Shown: in pieces, positions 9,743 through 18,774 of the stretch
Numbering within the stretch: the stretch's first letter is position 1
How the letters are laid out: each line of letters begins with the position of its first letter
DNA from: Castellaniella sp.
GTDB taxonomy: Bacteria > Pseudomonadota > Gammaproteobacteria > Burkholderiales > Burkholderiaceae_B
DNA length: 64,000 bases
Reading direction: 5' to 3'
Assembly: GCF_004321985.1 (NCBI RefSeq)
Contig: NZ_SCQN01000046.1
Location: 310,001-374,000, forward strand
Made by a program: the position numbers and the translations under genes
The notes under the pieces: model-generated
The model's input: the letters and a program-made list of their open reading frames with translations, nothing else
What the model was told of the DNA's origin: nothing
The model's database searches: none

Positions 9743-10777
9743 TCAGTTTTGGGGGGTGTCGCCGGTGGCGTAGCCGTCCGGGTTTTCCGATTGCCAGCGC
9801 CAGGCGTCGGCCATCATCTGGGTCAGGCCTCGGTGGGCCTGCCAGCCCAGTTCGCGCCGGGCCTTGCCAGCGTCGGCCCAGCATTCCGCGATATCGCCCG
9901 CGCGGCGGCCGGTGATGACATACGGAATGGCGCGGCCGCTGGCCACCTCGAACGCGCGAATCATGTCCAGCACGGAATAGCCGGTGCCGGTGCCCAGGTT
10001 CCAGATGCGCACGCCCGTGTGCTGCCTCAGGTAGTCCAGGGCCGCGAGATGGCCCTGGGCCAGATCAACGATGTGGATGTAGTCGCGGATCCCCGTGCCG
10101 TCCGGTGTGGGGTAGTCGCCGCCGAAGACGGAAAGCTGCTTCAGCCGCCCGACGGCGACCTGGGTGATGTAGGGCAGCAGGTTGTTCGGGACGCCGTGGG
10201 GGTCTTCGCCGATGCGTCCGCTGGCGTGGGCGCCGACCGGATTGAAATAGCGCAGCAGCGCGATGGACCAGCGCGGATCGGAACGGCCCAGATCCTGCAG
10301 GACCTGCTCGACCATGAGCTTGGATCGGCCGTAAGGATTGGTGGGCGTGCCGGTCGGGCAGTTTTCGTCGATGGGCATCGCGGCCGGATCGCCGTAGACG
10401 GTGGCCGATGAACTGAAGACCAGCCGGCGTACGCCGGCGGCCGCCATGGCTTCGCACAGCGTGATGCTGCCGGTGACGTTGTTGTCGAAGTAGCGCAGCG
10501 GTTCGCTTACGCTTTCGCCCACGGCCTTCAGACCTGCGAAGTGCACCACGCCGTCAATAGCCGTGTCGGTGAAGATGCGGTCCAGCAGGGTGCGGTCGCG
10601 GACGTCGCCCTGAATGAAGCCGGGCTCGCGTCCCGTCAGGGCAGCGACACGCCGCAGGGATTCGCGCGAGCTGTTGCTGAGATTGTCCAATGCCAGAACG
10701 TCCTGGCCGGCGGCCAGCAGTTCCAGTACGGTATGGGAGCCGATATAGCCGGCTCCGCCGGTCACCAAAAGCGTCAT
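9743..10777 (-). CDS. galE: UDP-glucose 4-epimerase
   Basis: Interconverts UDP-glucose and UDP-galactose (EC 5.1.3.2) for surface polysaccharide precursors. An extended SDR with the N-terminal NAD motif [29 protein letters not shown], catalytic Ser/Tyr/Lys in SSSATVYG and NPYGRSKL, and the substrate segment [17 protein letters not shown]. The 344 aa length is typical. The ATG at 10777 starts directly at [13 protein letters not shown]. It stands alone, with no other sugar-nucleotide genes nearby. Confidence 0.96.
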   Translation of the reverse strand: MTLLVTGGAGYIGSHTVLELLAAGQDVLALDNLSNSSRESLRRVAALTGREPGFIQGDVRDRTLLDRIFTDTAIDGVVHFAGLKAVGESVSEPLRYFDNNVTGSITLCEAMAAAGVRRLVFSSSATVYGDPAAMPIDENCPTGTPTNPYGRSKLMVEQVLQDLGRSDPRWSIALLRYFNPVGAHASGRIGEDPHGVPNNLLPYITQVAVGRLKQLSVFGGDYPTPDGTGIRDYIHIVDLAQGHLAALDYLRQHTGVRIWNLGTGTGYSVLDMIRAFEVASGRAIPYVITGRRAGDIAECWADAGKARRELGWQAHRGLTQMMADAWRWQSENPDGYATGDTPQN

Positions 10778-10851
10778 GAGGCAGGCAATGCGTCGTTCGG
10801 GACGGTCATGCTACCAGATGATGGCGGGTGCGTCGGAAGCCGGCTGATGGA

Positions 10852-11160
10852 CTAGGCCTTGGGGGTGTAGGCGCTGCACCAGCCCTTCTCGGCGACGTCC
10901 TGGCCTGAAAAGATCGGACAGGGCCCCCAGGGGTCACCCGGCTTGCCCTGGTAGAGCTGACAGTTGGCACAGTGTTCGCCTGGTTTGAACTTGGGTTGGG
11001 CTTTGGCATCCACCATCGATGCGTCGTGCTTGTAGCCAAGCTGCTTGGCCAGTGCGCTGTTTTCGTCGACGTGTTCGGCGGCCAGCGCCTGGCGCGAGAG
11101 CGCCACGGCGGAGACCACCCCCGCGCTGGAAATCAGGAAACTGCGTCTTGTCGTCTTCAT
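10852..11160 (-). CDS. High-potential iron-sulfur protein (HiPIP), Tat-exported
   Basis: Small periplasmic [4Fe-4S] electron carrier, 102 aa. The twin-arginine signal TTRRSFLISSAGVV ends near ALAA. The mature part carries the four cluster cysteines in the family spacing: HCANCQLY (C-x2-C), GPCPIFSG, and KGWCSAY near the C-terminus. A strong AAGGAG lies just before the ATG. HiPIPs in betaproteobacteria carry electrons from the bc1 complex to terminal oxidases or enzymes; the partner is not visible here. Confidence 0.95.
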   Translation of the reverse strand: MKTTRRSFLISSAGVVSAVALSRQALAAEHVDENSALAKQLGYKHDASMVDAKAQPKFKPGEHCANCQLYQGKPGDPWGPCPIFSGQDVAEKGWCSAYTPKA

Positions 11161-11298
11161 GTGAACTCCTTGAAGGGAAAATCCTTGCGGCCTGAACGGG
11201 CGCCTTGGGCTTCATTATTCGCCACACGATCGGTGATGACAAGCCGGCATGATGGTGAGCCGGCCCCCGCCGTCAGCCGCAGTGGCGGCCCGTCGCGC

Positions 11299-11955
11299 CT
11301 AGCGCGCCGTCAGCCGGTAGACGCTGGTTTCCAGGCGTGTCAGTCCGCGTGCGGCGAATTTTGGTTCCTTGTCCAGGATGTCGCGTGTCTCCAGCCGCTC
11401 GATGCGCCAACGCCCCTCGAAGTGTTCGACGACTTCGTCGTCCGGCACTGCGAAGGGTGGCCCTTGCATTTCCTGTTGCGGGTAATCCAGCGTCAGCAGC
11501 AGGGTGCGGCAGCCTTCAGGCAGCCGGTGGTAGACCCGCTCGACGTAGCGCCGGCGCAGCTCGGGTGTCAGCGCGATCAGGGCGGCGCGGTCGTAGCATC
11601 CGTCGATGGTCGCCAGCGTGGCGGCGGACAGCTTCAGGACGTCTCCGCACAGATACTGGATGTGGCCCACCTCGTGGATCGTGCCTTCGGGGGTCTGGCG
11701 GACCTCGGGATGCAGGCCGTGCTCTTGGAAGAACTGGTCCACGGCCATCGGAGAGATTTCGACTGCGAGCACGTCGTGTCCCTGTGCTGCCAGCCACGCC
11801 ACGTCCAGCGATTTGCCGGCCAGCGGGATCAGCACGCGGCCCGGCACAGGGACCCGCAGCCCTGCCCAATGCTTCTCCAGCAACGGCATCACGCGGGACT
11901 GGTGAAAGCCGGTCTGGCCCTGTTGCCAGCGTTGCAGCCAAAAATCGGTGTCCAT
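11299..11955 (-). CDS. tpm: Thiopurine S-methyltransferase family protein
   Basis: SAM-dependent S/Se-methyltransferase, 218 aa. It opens DFWLQRWQQGQTGFHQS, the hallmark N-terminus of bacterial TPMT, then VLIPLAGKSLDVAWLAAQGH (SAM site) and ISPMAVDQFF. Bacterial homologues methylate thiopurines and selenium or tellurium oxyanions. It lies 138 bases upstream of the HiPIP gene on the same strand, with no clear functional tie. Confidence 0.93.
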   Translation of the reverse strand: MDTDFWLQRWQQGQTGFHQSRVMPLLEKHWAGLRVPVPGRVLIPLAGKSLDVAWLAAQGHDVLAVEISPMAVDQFFQEHGLHPEVRQTPEGTIHEVGHIQYLCGDVLKLSAATLATIDGCYDRAALIALTPELRRRYVERVYHRLPEGCRTLLLTLDYPQQEMQGPPFAVPDDEVVEHFEGRWRIERLETRDILDKEPKFAARGLTRLETSVYRLTAR

Positions 11956-12101
11956 GGGTTTTGCTCCTTCACAACCTGAGGATTCAAGTGTCGCAGAAAA
12001 CTACCGTGGCATGCCGATACAGGACCATACATCGGGAAACTTGCCTTGAGCCGGTGTGATTGGGATCATGGAACGACTTTCAACCGCAACAGGAGCTGGA
12101 T

Positions 12102-12473
12102 ATGAATCAAGCGATGAAGGCATTCCTGGCCGCGTCCGTGATCGCGCTGGGACTGACCGGGCCTCTGGTGGTCCGGGGGACCGCCAATGCGCAGGCAGCC
12201 TATGAGAAGATCGATCGGCCCACCGACGAGCAGTTGCAGCGTTATGCCACGGCCGTGCGCGAAGTCAGCGCGGTAGCGGCGGAATATCAGCCCAAGCTGG
12301 AAGCGGCCAAGGGCGAGCCGGCCAAGCAGGCGGTACGGGTCGAGGCGGATCAGCGCATGGTGCAGCGCGTCGAAGCGCGCGGCATGAGCGTGCCCGAGTA
12401 CAACGGCATCAGCAAGGCTGTGCGCGCCGATCCGGCGTTGCGCCAGAAAGTCGAACGTCTGGTCAGCCAGTAG
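12102..12473 (+). CDS. DUF4168-domain secreted protein
   Basis: 123 aa with a signal peptide (AFLAASVIALGLTGPLVVRG, cut near ANAQA), followed by a short helical, charged domain that ends VRADPALRQKVERLV, typical of DUF4168. I chose the ATG at 12102 because AGGAG lies 5-9 bases upstream and the signal peptide then has normal length. Function is unknown; it is presumably periplasmic. Monocistronic between divergent tpm and the hydroxyproline genes. Confidence 0.8.
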   Translation: MNQAMKAFLAASVIALGLTGPLVVRGTANAQAAYEKIDRPTDEQLQRYATAVREVSAVAAEYQPKLEAAKGEPAKQAVRVEADQRMVQRVEARGMSVPEYNGISKAVRADPALRQKVERLVSQ

Positions 12474-12558
12474 CGTGTGGCCCGGTTCGATCGGATCCGG
12501 ACCTTTGTACTGCAACTGAATCGTCTTCCTTCGGCAAACCGCTACCCAATATGTTGCG

Positions 12559-12580
12559 GATATATTTATTAAATATTAGA
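12559..12580. promoter_or_regulatory. AT-rich palindrome, candidate GntR operator of the hydroxyproline locus
   Basis: An AT-rich patch in otherwise GC-rich DNA, 40 bases before the deaminase gene, contains the 15-base palindrome ATATTTATTAAATAT at 12562-12576, preceded by GATATAT. A similar AT-rich patch with GATATAT lies upstream of the other operon at 17894. This is inferred from position and symmetry only. Confidence 0.4.
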
Positions 12581-12617
12581 CTGAGGTTTTAGCTCTGACT
12601 CCCGAGTAGGAAATCTC

Positions 12618-13493
12618 ATGAACGTCGAAGGAATCCTGGTTCCCATCGTGACGCCCTTTGCGGCTGACGGGAGCGTGAATCTGGCGGCCTTGCGCAAGCT
12701 GGTGGAACATTTCGTCCAGGCTGGCGTGGGCGGTATCGTGGCCTGTGGCACCACCGGCGAATACTACACGCTGACCGCGATTGAGCGCGAACAGGTACTG
12801 CGCACCGTGATCGAGGCGGTCGCCGGGCGTGTGACCACAGTGGCCGGCATCAATTCGCTGTCCACCGATGACAGCATCGCCCATGCCGCACAGGCCCGAG
12901 AGCTTGGCTACGACGGGCTGCTGTGCACTGCGCCGCCATACAGCCTGGCCAGCCAGGAGGGCATCTTGCTGCATTTCCGCAAGCTGGCGAAGGCCACGCC
13001 GCTGCCCATCATCCTGTACGACTTCCCTCAGCGCGTCGGGGTGCAGATCGCCGAGGAGACTGTGCACGAGTTGGCGAAGGTGCCCAATATCGTCGGCGTG
13101 AAGGAAAGCAGCGGTAACTTCAATCGGGCCCTGTCGCTCATTCAGGCACGCATTCCCGACTTCCAGATCATCTGCGGCGCCGACGACACGGCGGCCGATT
13201 TTCTGTTTTGGGGCGTGCGCAGCTGGATCAGCGGCGGTGCCAATGTGTTCCCGGCCGAGCAGGTGGCGATGGTGAAGGCAGCGACTGCCGGCCGCTGGGA
13301 CGAGGTCCGCTCGCTCATGACCGGCATGTATCCGGTCATTCAGGCGATGGAGTCGGGCGACTACAACCAGAAGGCCAAGCTGGGATGCAGCCGCCATGGC
13401 GTGAATGCGGGCACTGTGCGCGTGCCATTGGCGCCGCTGTCGGCAGCCGGTGAGCAGGCCTTCCGGGCCATGCTCGATGCCTACGGACGCTGA
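12618..13493 (+). CDS. DapA-family 1-pyrroline-4-hydroxy-2-carboxylate deaminase (hydroxyproline pathway)
   Basis: Class I aldolase/lyase fold of the dihydrodipicolinate synthase family, 291 aa. It has the pyruvate-binding GGIVACGTTGEYYTLT, Tyr in IILYDFPQRVG, and the Schiff-base Lys in IVGVKESSGN. Family membership alone does not set the reaction. The assignment to deamination/dehydration of Pyr4H2C (EC 3.5.4.22) to 2-oxoglutarate semialdehyde rests on the neighbours: semialdehyde dehydrogenase downstream, and 4-hydroxyproline epimerase and D-hydroxyproline dehydrogenase opposite. Preceded by an AT-rich candidate promoter/operator. Confidence 0.82.
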   Translation: MNVEGILVPIVTPFAADGSVNLAALRKLVEHFVQAGVGGIVACGTTGEYYTLTAIEREQVLRTVIEAVAGRVTTVAGINSLSTDDSIAHAAQARELGYDGLLCTAPPYSLASQEGILLHFRKLAKATPLPIILYDFPQRVGVQIAEETVHELAKVPNIVGVKESSGNFNRALSLIQARIPDFQIICGADDTAADFLFWGVRSWISGGANVFPAEQVAMVKAATAGRWDEVRSLMTGMYPVIQAMESGDYNQKAKLGCSRHGVNAGTVRVPLAPLSAAGEQAFRAMLDAYGR

Positions 13494-13504
13494 GGAGGCA
13501 CATC

Positions 13505-14986
13505 ATGCCATTGACCAGAGAGCAGGTCTTCGCACAAGCCCGGGACGGCCGGCTGTGGGCCGGACACCTGATTCCCGGCCACGATGTACCGGGTACCGAA
13601 TTGAACAACACCACGCCGATCGACAACAGTGTGATTGGCGCCATCGAGAATGGTACGGCGGGCGACGTGGACCTGGCGGTGCGCGTGGCGCGGGCGACGT
13701 TCAAGTCAGGAGAATGGTCGGCGCTCGCGCCGGCTGAGCGCAAGCGTGTGATGCTCGCCTGGGCGGATCTCATGGAAGCCCATCTCGAGGAGCTTGCGGC
13801 GCTGGATTGCGTGGATGCGGGCAAGCCAATCACCGAGTGTCTGAATACCGATCTGCCGGCCACGCTGGAGACTTTCCGCTGGTACGCTGAGGCGGTCGAC
13901 AAGTGCTTTGGCCGGGTGGCGCCGACCGGGCCGCAGGCCATGGGTCTGATTGTGAAGGAACCCATTGGCGTGGTGGGCACGGTGCTGCCGTGGAACTTCC
14001 CTGCGCAGATGTATGCCTGGAAGGTCGCACCCGCCTTGGCGGCCGGCAATTCCGTCATCGTCAAACCGGCCGAGCTTACCTCGCTGAGCGCCTATCGCAT
14101 GACGCAGCTCGCGCACCAGGCTGGCGTCCCGGCCGGTGCGTTGACGTTGGTCACGGGGCTGGGCGAAGAGGTCGGCCAGGCCATCGGCTGGCACATGGAC
14201 GTGGATGTAGTGTCCTTCACGGGGTCCACCGAGGTCGGGCGTTATTTCCTGAGGTACTCCGCCGACAGCAACCTGAAGGAGATCGTGCTGGAGTGCGGCG
14301 GCAAGAGCCCACAGGTGGTCTTCGACGACGCGGACCTGGATGGCGCGGTGGACCACGTGCTGGCCGCCGCCTTCTGGAACATGGGCGAGAACTGCAGCTG
14401 CGGCTCGCGCCTGATCGTGCAGTCCGGTATCAAGGACGCGTTGCTCGCGCGCCTGCGCGAACGTCTCGCTCAATGGAAGGTGGGGCTGCCCACCGATGAG
14501 TCGGTGCAGATCGGGCCCATGGTGGAGCAGGTGCACTTCGAGAAGGTACGCGCGTTCCTGCAGGGGGCCGAGGCCGAAGGCGCCCGCCTGGTGCATGGCG
14601 GGCGCATCCGCTCCGATCTGGGCAGCGGCTGGTATGTGGAACCCACTATCTTCGACCAGGTGTCGTCGGGCTCCCGCCTGTTCCAGGAAGAGGTCTTCGG
14701 CCCTATCCTGGCCGTGACCCCCTTCGAGACCGAGGACCAGGCGATCGAGTTGGCCAACGACAGTCACTATGGTCTGGCGGCCTCGCTCTACACGACCGAC
14801 GTGCGCCGCGCCCAGCGGGTGGCGCGTGCGATCCAGGCTGGCACCGTTTCCGTCAATGGCTTCTCCGAGGGCGACATCACCACACCGTTTGGCGGCTACA
14901 AGCAGTCGGGCTTCGGCGGGCGTGACAACGGGCTGGAAGCGCTGGACCAGTATCAGCAGATCAAGACGATCTGGTATGTAAACTAG
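13505..14986 (+). CDS. Aldehyde dehydrogenase, probable 2-oxoglutarate semialdehyde dehydrogenase
   Basis: NAD(P)-dependent ALDH, 493 aa, closest in look to the PuuC/AldA class. Seen: Rossmann and oxyanion segment TVLPWNFPAQMYAWK, SFTGSTEVGR, catalytic Glu in LECGGKSPQ, and catalytic Cys in GENCSCGSR (first Cys of the motif). In this locus it should oxidise 2-oxoglutarate semialdehyde to 2-oxoglutarate, the last step of 4-hydroxyproline breakdown. It starts 11 bases after the deaminase with GAGGA upstream. Its TAG stop overlaps the stop of the convergent gntR inside one CTAG. The substrate is inferred from context. Confidence 0.85.
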   Translation: MPLTREQVFAQARDGRLWAGHLIPGHDVPGTELNNTTPIDNSVIGAIENGTAGDVDLAVRVARATFKSGEWSALAPAERKRVMLAWADLMEAHLEELAALDCVDAGKPITECLNTDLPATLETFRWYAEAVDKCFGRVAPTGPQAMGLIVKEPIGVVGTVLPWNFPAQMYAWKVAPALAAGNSVIVKPAELTSLSAYRMTQLAHQAGVPAGALTLVTGLGEEVGQAIGWHMDVDVVSFTGSTEVGRYFLRYSADSNLKEIVLECGGKSPQVVFDDADLDGAVDHVLAAAFWNMGENCSCGSRLIVQSGIKDALLARLRERLAQWKVGLPTDESVQIGPMVEQVHFEKVRAFLQGAEAEGARLVHGGRIRSDLGSGWYVEPTIFDQVSSGSRLFQEEVFGPILAVTPFETEDQAIELANDSHYGLAASLYTTDVRRAQRVARAIQAGTVSVNGFSEGDITTPFGGYKQSGFGGRDNGLEALDQYQQIKTIWYVN

Positions 14987-15639
14987 TTCTCTATGACCGT
15001 GCGGGTGAATTCCATCAGGTAATCCATGAGCGCGTCGGCGCCAGCGATGGCCTGTTCGGGGTCCTTGGCGTGGATGCCCTCGGCCTCGAGCAGGTGGCAG
15101 CGCGCTCCGCGCTCCAGATCACCTTCGTGCTGGAAGGCGTACCAGAAGCGCCGGCACTGGATGATCATGGGCACAATGGCCTGCACCGCGTAAGGGTTGC
15201 GGCTGGCTTCGTGGTTCACATGGTCCAGCGCCTGGTCGGCCTGCATGTAGCCAGTGAGGTCGCCGCGCTCGGCGGCGCTGACCATGTCACGGGCGCATTG
15301 CAGAATGCTGGCGCTCTGGGTGGGGCTGGCCCTGCGGGCCGATGCGCCGGCGATGAGGCGCTCGAGCACCCGGCGCGTGTCGATCAGGATCAGGTGCTCG
15401 GCGATGCGGATCTCGCTCACGCGCAGGCCGCGCCGTGGTTGCTGCTCGATCAGGCCGCTGGCCACCAGCCGCATCAACGCTTCGCGGATGGGGGTTCGCC
15501 CCAACCCCGTCATCTCGATCAGATCACTTTCCACGATGGGCTGGTTCGGTTCCAGCCTCAATGTCGCGATCATCTGCTCGATCTGATCGTAGGCGGCCTC
15601 GGTCGCGCGCACCTTGGGCGCATGAGTATCGTGGGTCAT
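14983..15639 (-). CDS. GntR-family (FadR-type) regulator of the hydroxyproline locus
   Basis: 218 aa: N-terminal winged helix (about residues 10-75, with [25 protein letters not shown], cut here by family convention) and an all-helical FCD ligand domain with the metal-type histidines (LDHVNHEA). The ATG at 15639 overlaps the TGA of the epimerase gene as ATGA, so it is translationally coupled and co-transcribed. This argues that it regulates the locus, probably as a repressor released by a pathway intermediate. Its stop TAG (14985-14983) shares CTAG with the stop of the facing dehydrogenase gene. Confidence 0.9.
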   Translation of the reverse strand: MTHDTHAPKVRATEAAYDQIEQMIATLRLEPNQPIVESDLIEMTGLGRTPIREALMRLVASGLIEQQPRRGLRVSEIRIAEHLILIDTRRVLERLIAGASARRASPTQSASILQCARDMVSAAERGDLTGYMQADQALDHVNHEASRNPYAVQAIVPMIIQCRRFWYAFQHEGDLERGARCHLLEAEGIHAKDPEQAIAGADALMDYLMEFTRTVIEN

Positions 15640-16571
15640 GGTTCGATACCCCACTGGAAGGGGTCGTCGTCCTGCAGGATCAACGTGGTCTCCGCGCTGA
15701 TGTGCGCCTGTCCGCGGATCGTCGGAACGATGGTGCCGTCTTGTCCGGGTTCGTAGCTGGCCTGGAACAGGCTGCCGATGGTGCTGGCCTGGCGCCAGGT
15801 GGCGCCAGGCGCCAGCTTGCCGTCCGCCGCCAGGCAGGCCAGCTTGGCGCTGGTCCCCGTGCCGCAGGGCGAGCGGTCATAGGCCCTGCCGGGGCACAGC
15901 ACGAAATTGCGGCTGTCGGCCTGCGCGTCCGGCCCGAACAGCTCGATGTGGTCGATGCGCCCGCTATCGCGTCCGTGGATGCTCTGGTCTTCAAGCGCCT
16001 GAGCGATGGCCGCCGTGTATTCCGTCAGCGCCGCCCGGTCGGCGCCCGGGACCACGTGTTCTGGGGCGTCCACGAGAAAGAACCAGTTGCCGCCCCATGC
16101 GATGTCGCCTGTCACGGCGCCGTAGCCCGGTACCTGGACTGTCACTCCCTGGCGGAAGCGGTAGGCGGGTACGTTGCGCACGCTGACCGAACCGTCTTCG
16201 TGCAGCGTGGCCGTTACCGGGCCGACCGGCGTTTCGATGCGGTGAGCGCCGGGCTGGATGCGGCCCAGGTAGGCCAGGGATACCAGCAAGCCGATGGTGC
16301 CGTGGCCGCACATCCCCAGGTAGCCGGAATTGTTGAAGAAGATCACGCCGGCCGTCGAGGCTGGATCCTGTGGCGTGCAGAGCAGTGCGCCCACTATCAC
16401 GTCGCTGCCGCGCGGCTCCAGGATGACCGCCTTGCGCCATTCGTCGTGGCGCTCGGCCAGGAGCTTGCGTCGTTCGGCCATGGTGCCGGCGCCCAGGTCG
16501 GGAAATCCGTCCAGGATCAGGCGCGTGGGTTCACCACCGGTGTGGGAGTCCAGCAAGGAAATGCGTTTCAT
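15636..16571 (-). CDS. 4-hydroxyproline 2-epimerase (proline racemase family)
   Basis: 311 aa. Both catalytic cysteines of the family are present: MCGHGTIG (Cys near residue 89) and SPCGTGTSA (Cys near 234). This marks an epimerase, not a trans-3-hydroxyproline dehydratase, in which the first Cys is Ser/Thr. It converts trans-4-hydroxy-L-proline to cis-4-hydroxy-D-proline (EC 5.1.1.8), the substrate for the neighbouring FAD dehydrogenase. The frame is open far upstream inside the dehydrogenase gene, but the ATG at 16571 begins [17 protein letters not shown], the conserved N-terminus, and overlaps that gene's stop as ATGA. Confidence 0.94.
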   Translation of the reverse strand: MKRISLLDSHTGGEPTRLILDGFPDLGAGTMAERRKLLAERHDEWRKAVILEPRGSDVIVGALLCTPQDPASTAGVIFFNNSGYLGMCGHGTIGLLVSLAYLGRIQPGAHRIETPVGPVTATLHEDGSVSVRNVPAYRFRQGVTVQVPGYGAVTGDIAWGGNWFFLVDAPEHVVPGADRAALTEYTAAIAQALEDQSIHGRDSGRIDHIELFGPDAQADSRNFVLCPGRAYDRSPCGTGTSAKLACLAADGKLAPGATWRQASTIGSLFQASYEPGQDGTIVPTIRGQAHISAETTLILQDDDPFQWGIEP

Positions 16572-17836
16572 CGGGGATCCTTGAACAATGAGAAGCGCGT
16601 GGCGCGGTACGGGTGCAGGTCGATGGCCGGCACCCGCCCCGTGGCCAGATCGCACACCAGGCGGGCGGTGGCGGCGGACTGGGTCAGGCCCAGATGGCCG
16701 TGGCCGAATGCGTAAATGAATGCCGGGTGGCGTGATGCCGGGCTGATCATGGGCAGCGAATCGGGCAGGCTGGGCCGAAAGCCCATCCATTGCTGTCCGC
16801 CTTCGGTGTGTAGCCCCGGCAGAAAAGCCTTGGCCTTGTCCAGCATGGCCTGCGAGCGGCGGTAATCCGGGGCCCGTTTCAGGCCGGCGAGTTCGACGGC
16901 CCCGCCGACCCGGATGCCACAGGTCAGCGGCGAGACGACGAAGCCGTGGTCGGCGAACGTGATCTGGCGATGCAAGTCCAGCGCGTCGGGCGGCAGCGTC
17001 GTGTTGTAGCCGCGCTCGGTCTCCAGCGGGACGGCGTCGCCCAGTTGACGCGTCAGGTGATGTGACCAGGCACCGGCGGCGATCACGATCTGTCGCGCGT
17101 CGATGGTGGAGCCATCCTCCAGTGTGATGCGTCCGCCCTGTGCCGTCGGGCCCAGATGGCTGACGTCCCCCCGGATCAGGCGGGCTCCGAGCGCGAATGC
17201 ATGTTCGGCGACGTCCTGTGTCAATTTCAGCGGGTCGTCGATATTGCGCCAGTTGGGGATGTGGATGCCGTGCGTGAAGCGCGGCGACAGGCCGGGCTGG
17301 AAGGCGGCGAGGTCGGTACCCTGCAGTGGCTGGCTTTCGATGCCGTGACGTGCGCGCTCGCGAACGACTTCCTGGGCGATGGCGAACCGGTCCGCACCTT
17401 CGTAGACCTCGAGCATGCCCTGGGTGTACAGGTGTCGGTCCAGCCCGGTGCGGGCCATCATGCCGAGCATTTCGGATTGGGCCAGCGTGATCAGCGATAC
17501 CTGCGACTGGATGTTTGCCCGGTATCGGTCGGACCAGCTTGCGCGCCAGAGGCGCAGCAGCCACGGGGCGATCTGCGGCAGATAGGCAGGCGGCAGACTC
17601 AGTGGTCCCAGCGGGTCGCGCATCCAGCGCAGCGCCTTGCGGATGATGCGTGGCGAGGCCAACGGCAGGATCTCTGCAAAGGCCAGCCCGCCCGCGTTGC
17701 CGCGGCTGGCGCCGCTGGCGATGTCGGTGCGTTCGATCAGCGCGACATCCAGGCCGGCTTCCCGCAGATACAGCGCGCAGCTCGTGCCGATGATGCCGCC
17801 GCCGATGACGGCGATTTCGCAGGTGGAAGTAGCCAT
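16568..17836 (-). CDS. FAD-dependent D-hydroxyproline dehydrogenase (DadA-like)
   Basis: DAO-family flavoprotein, 422 aa. It has the N-terminal [19 protein letters not shown], the [17 protein letters not shown] segment, and the C-terminal [17 protein letters not shown] motif. It is expected to oxidise cis-4-hydroxy-D-proline to 1-pyrroline-4-hydroxy-2-carboxylate, passing electrons to the respiratory chain. It is first gene of a three-gene operon with epimerase and gntR, all joined by ATGA overlaps. DadA (D-alanine) is the closest alternative, but the gene company favours hydroxyproline. Confidence 0.88.
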   Translation of the reverse strand: MATSTCEIAVIGGGIIGTSCALYLREAGLDVALIERTDIASGASRGNAGGLAFAEILPLASPRIIRKALRWMRDPLGPLSLPPAYLPQIAPWLLRLWRASWSDRYRANIQSQVSLITLAQSEMLGMMARTGLDRHLYTQGMLEVYEGADRFAIAQEVVRERARHGIESQPLQGTDLAAFQPGLSPRFTHGIHIPNWRNIDDPLKLTQDVAEHAFALGARLIRGDVSHLGPTAQGGRITLEDGSTIDARQIVIAAGAWSHHLTRQLGDAVPLETERGYNTTLPPDALDLHRQITFADHGFVVSPLTCGIRVGGAVELAGLKRAPDYRRSQAMLDKAKAFLPGLHTEGGQQWMGFRPSLPDSLPMISPASRHPAFIYAFGHGHLGLTQSAATARLVCDLATGRVPAIDLHPYRATRFSLFKDPR

Positions 17837-17877
17837 GGAATCTCTTGTCGGGTATCCGGACTATGATTCCACAGCGG

Positions 17878-17901
17878 TATCAAATATGCAACTGATATAT
17901 C
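17878..17901. promoter_or_regulatory. AT-rich inverted repeat, candidate second GntR operator
   Basis: Upstream of the D-hydroxyproline dehydrogenase gene (start 17836), TATCA at 17878-17882 and TGATA at 17893-17897 form an inverted repeat within an AT-rich stretch that also holds GATATAT at 17894-17900, as at 12559-12565 before the converging operon. Candidate operator and promoter region; symmetry-based inference. Confidence 0.35.
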
Positions 17902-17924
17902 TATGTCGGACTAGCCACGCGGCT

Positions 17925-18659
17925 TCATTCGTTGCCCCAGCGGCGGGCGATGATGGCGCGTTCCAGGACGCCGATGAACTGCTGGATGGTGACCTGGCGA
18001 TTGACGGGCAGATTGAAGAAGCGGAAAGCGGCTGCGTGCAGCGGCTTGCCGTTTTCCTGGATGAGCTGGGCGTGGCGCAACAGCCGCAGCGTGATGGGCA
18101 CCGGGTCTTCGTCGGGGAGTTCGAGTGTGCACGCCAGCATGGTGCTCATCGGCGCGTTGGACAGGAGCCCCTGGGGGTCGGCCAGCCGGACTCCGCCGGC
18201 GCTGAGGTCCAGTATTCGGAAATGAGCCTTGCCGTCCGGCAGCGATGAGTCCTCGATCCGGCAGGCGGCGGGGCTGCTGGCGGGAATGTCCACCCGGAAG
18301 AAGTCGCGCCGCTGCATGCGGCGGATCTTTTGAGGAGATGCCATCGACAGGGCGGGGCGGCCGCCGTGATGGGCGGGCGTCAGTGGGCCGGTAAATTCGA
18401 TCATCACCCGGTCCAACGTGCCCTGCAGGCGCACCGAACGGGCCCGCAGAAGCTGGGCGTTGATCTCGTCTTCCGATGCGTTGTCCAGCAACACTGCGCC
18501 CGATTTCCTGTCAATCGCCAGCAGCGTGGAAATGACGGCGACGGTGTGGCCCGGGATGTCCAGATGCACCAGCGTGCGCTTGTTCAGCAGCCCGTTCAGA
18601 ATGGCCTGGATCTGCAGCGGTTGTGTGACGGCGAAAGGATCGTCTTCCTGGAAAGCCAT
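17925..18659 (-). CDS. ycgR: Flagellar brake protein, YcgR-PilZ family
   Basis: 244 aa. The N-terminal YcgR domain (about residues 1-110) is followed by a PilZ domain with the c-di-GMP binding signature: QRRDFFRV (RxxxR type) near residue 122 and DLSAGGV (DxSxxG) near 158. It binds c-di-GMP and slows the flagellar motor. I chose the ATG at 18659 (MAFQEDDPFAV) because the longer open frame upstream would read through the pntB terminator hairpin. No flagellar genes are in the window, but the chemoreceptor and EAL protein at 6-9.5 kb fit a motile cell. Confidence 0.87.
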   Translation of the reverse strand: MAFQEDDPFAVTQPLQIQAILNGLLNKRTLVHLDIPGHTVAVISTLLAIDRKSGAVLLDNASEDEINAQLLRARSVRLQGTLDRVMIEFTGPLTPAHHGGRPALSMASPQKIRRMQRRDFFRVDIPASSPAACRIEDSSLPDGKAHFRILDLSAGGVRLADPQGLLSNAPMSTMLACTLELPDEDPVPITLRLLRHAQLIQENGKPLHAAAFRFFNLPVNRQVTIQQFIGVLERAIIARRWGNE

Positions 18660-18700
18660 GACATGTAAAATTCGGTTTCTGCCGTGTAGTATAATGTAAA

Positions 18701-18732
18701 CGATCTGGGCCCGTTGCAACGGGCCCAGATCG
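18701..18732 (-). terminator. Rho-independent terminator after pntB (perfect palindrome)
   Basis: A perfect 32-base palindrome, arms 18701-18716 and 18717-18732, GC-rich in the middle (CTGGGCCCGTT). Read on the minus strand it lies 43 bases after the pntB stop and is followed by TTTACATTATA, a weak T-rich tail. It separates pnt from ycgR. Confidence 0.75.
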
Positions 18733-18774
18733 TCAGGGAAAATCACAGGGATGTGAAACCACCCGTCCGCCCGA

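Noticed and set aside
15636-17564. A 642-residue protein joining part of the dehydrogenase region to the epimerase
   Set aside because: The upstream third is an off-frame reading of the FAD dehydrogenase gene; the epimerase begins at 16571 with a conserved N-terminus and an ATGA overlap.
18690-18695. TATAAT on the plus strand near the pntB terminator, as a promoter
   Set aside because: No fitting -35 box 16-18 bases upstream and no gene downstream on that strand; it lies in the T-rich tail of the terminator.
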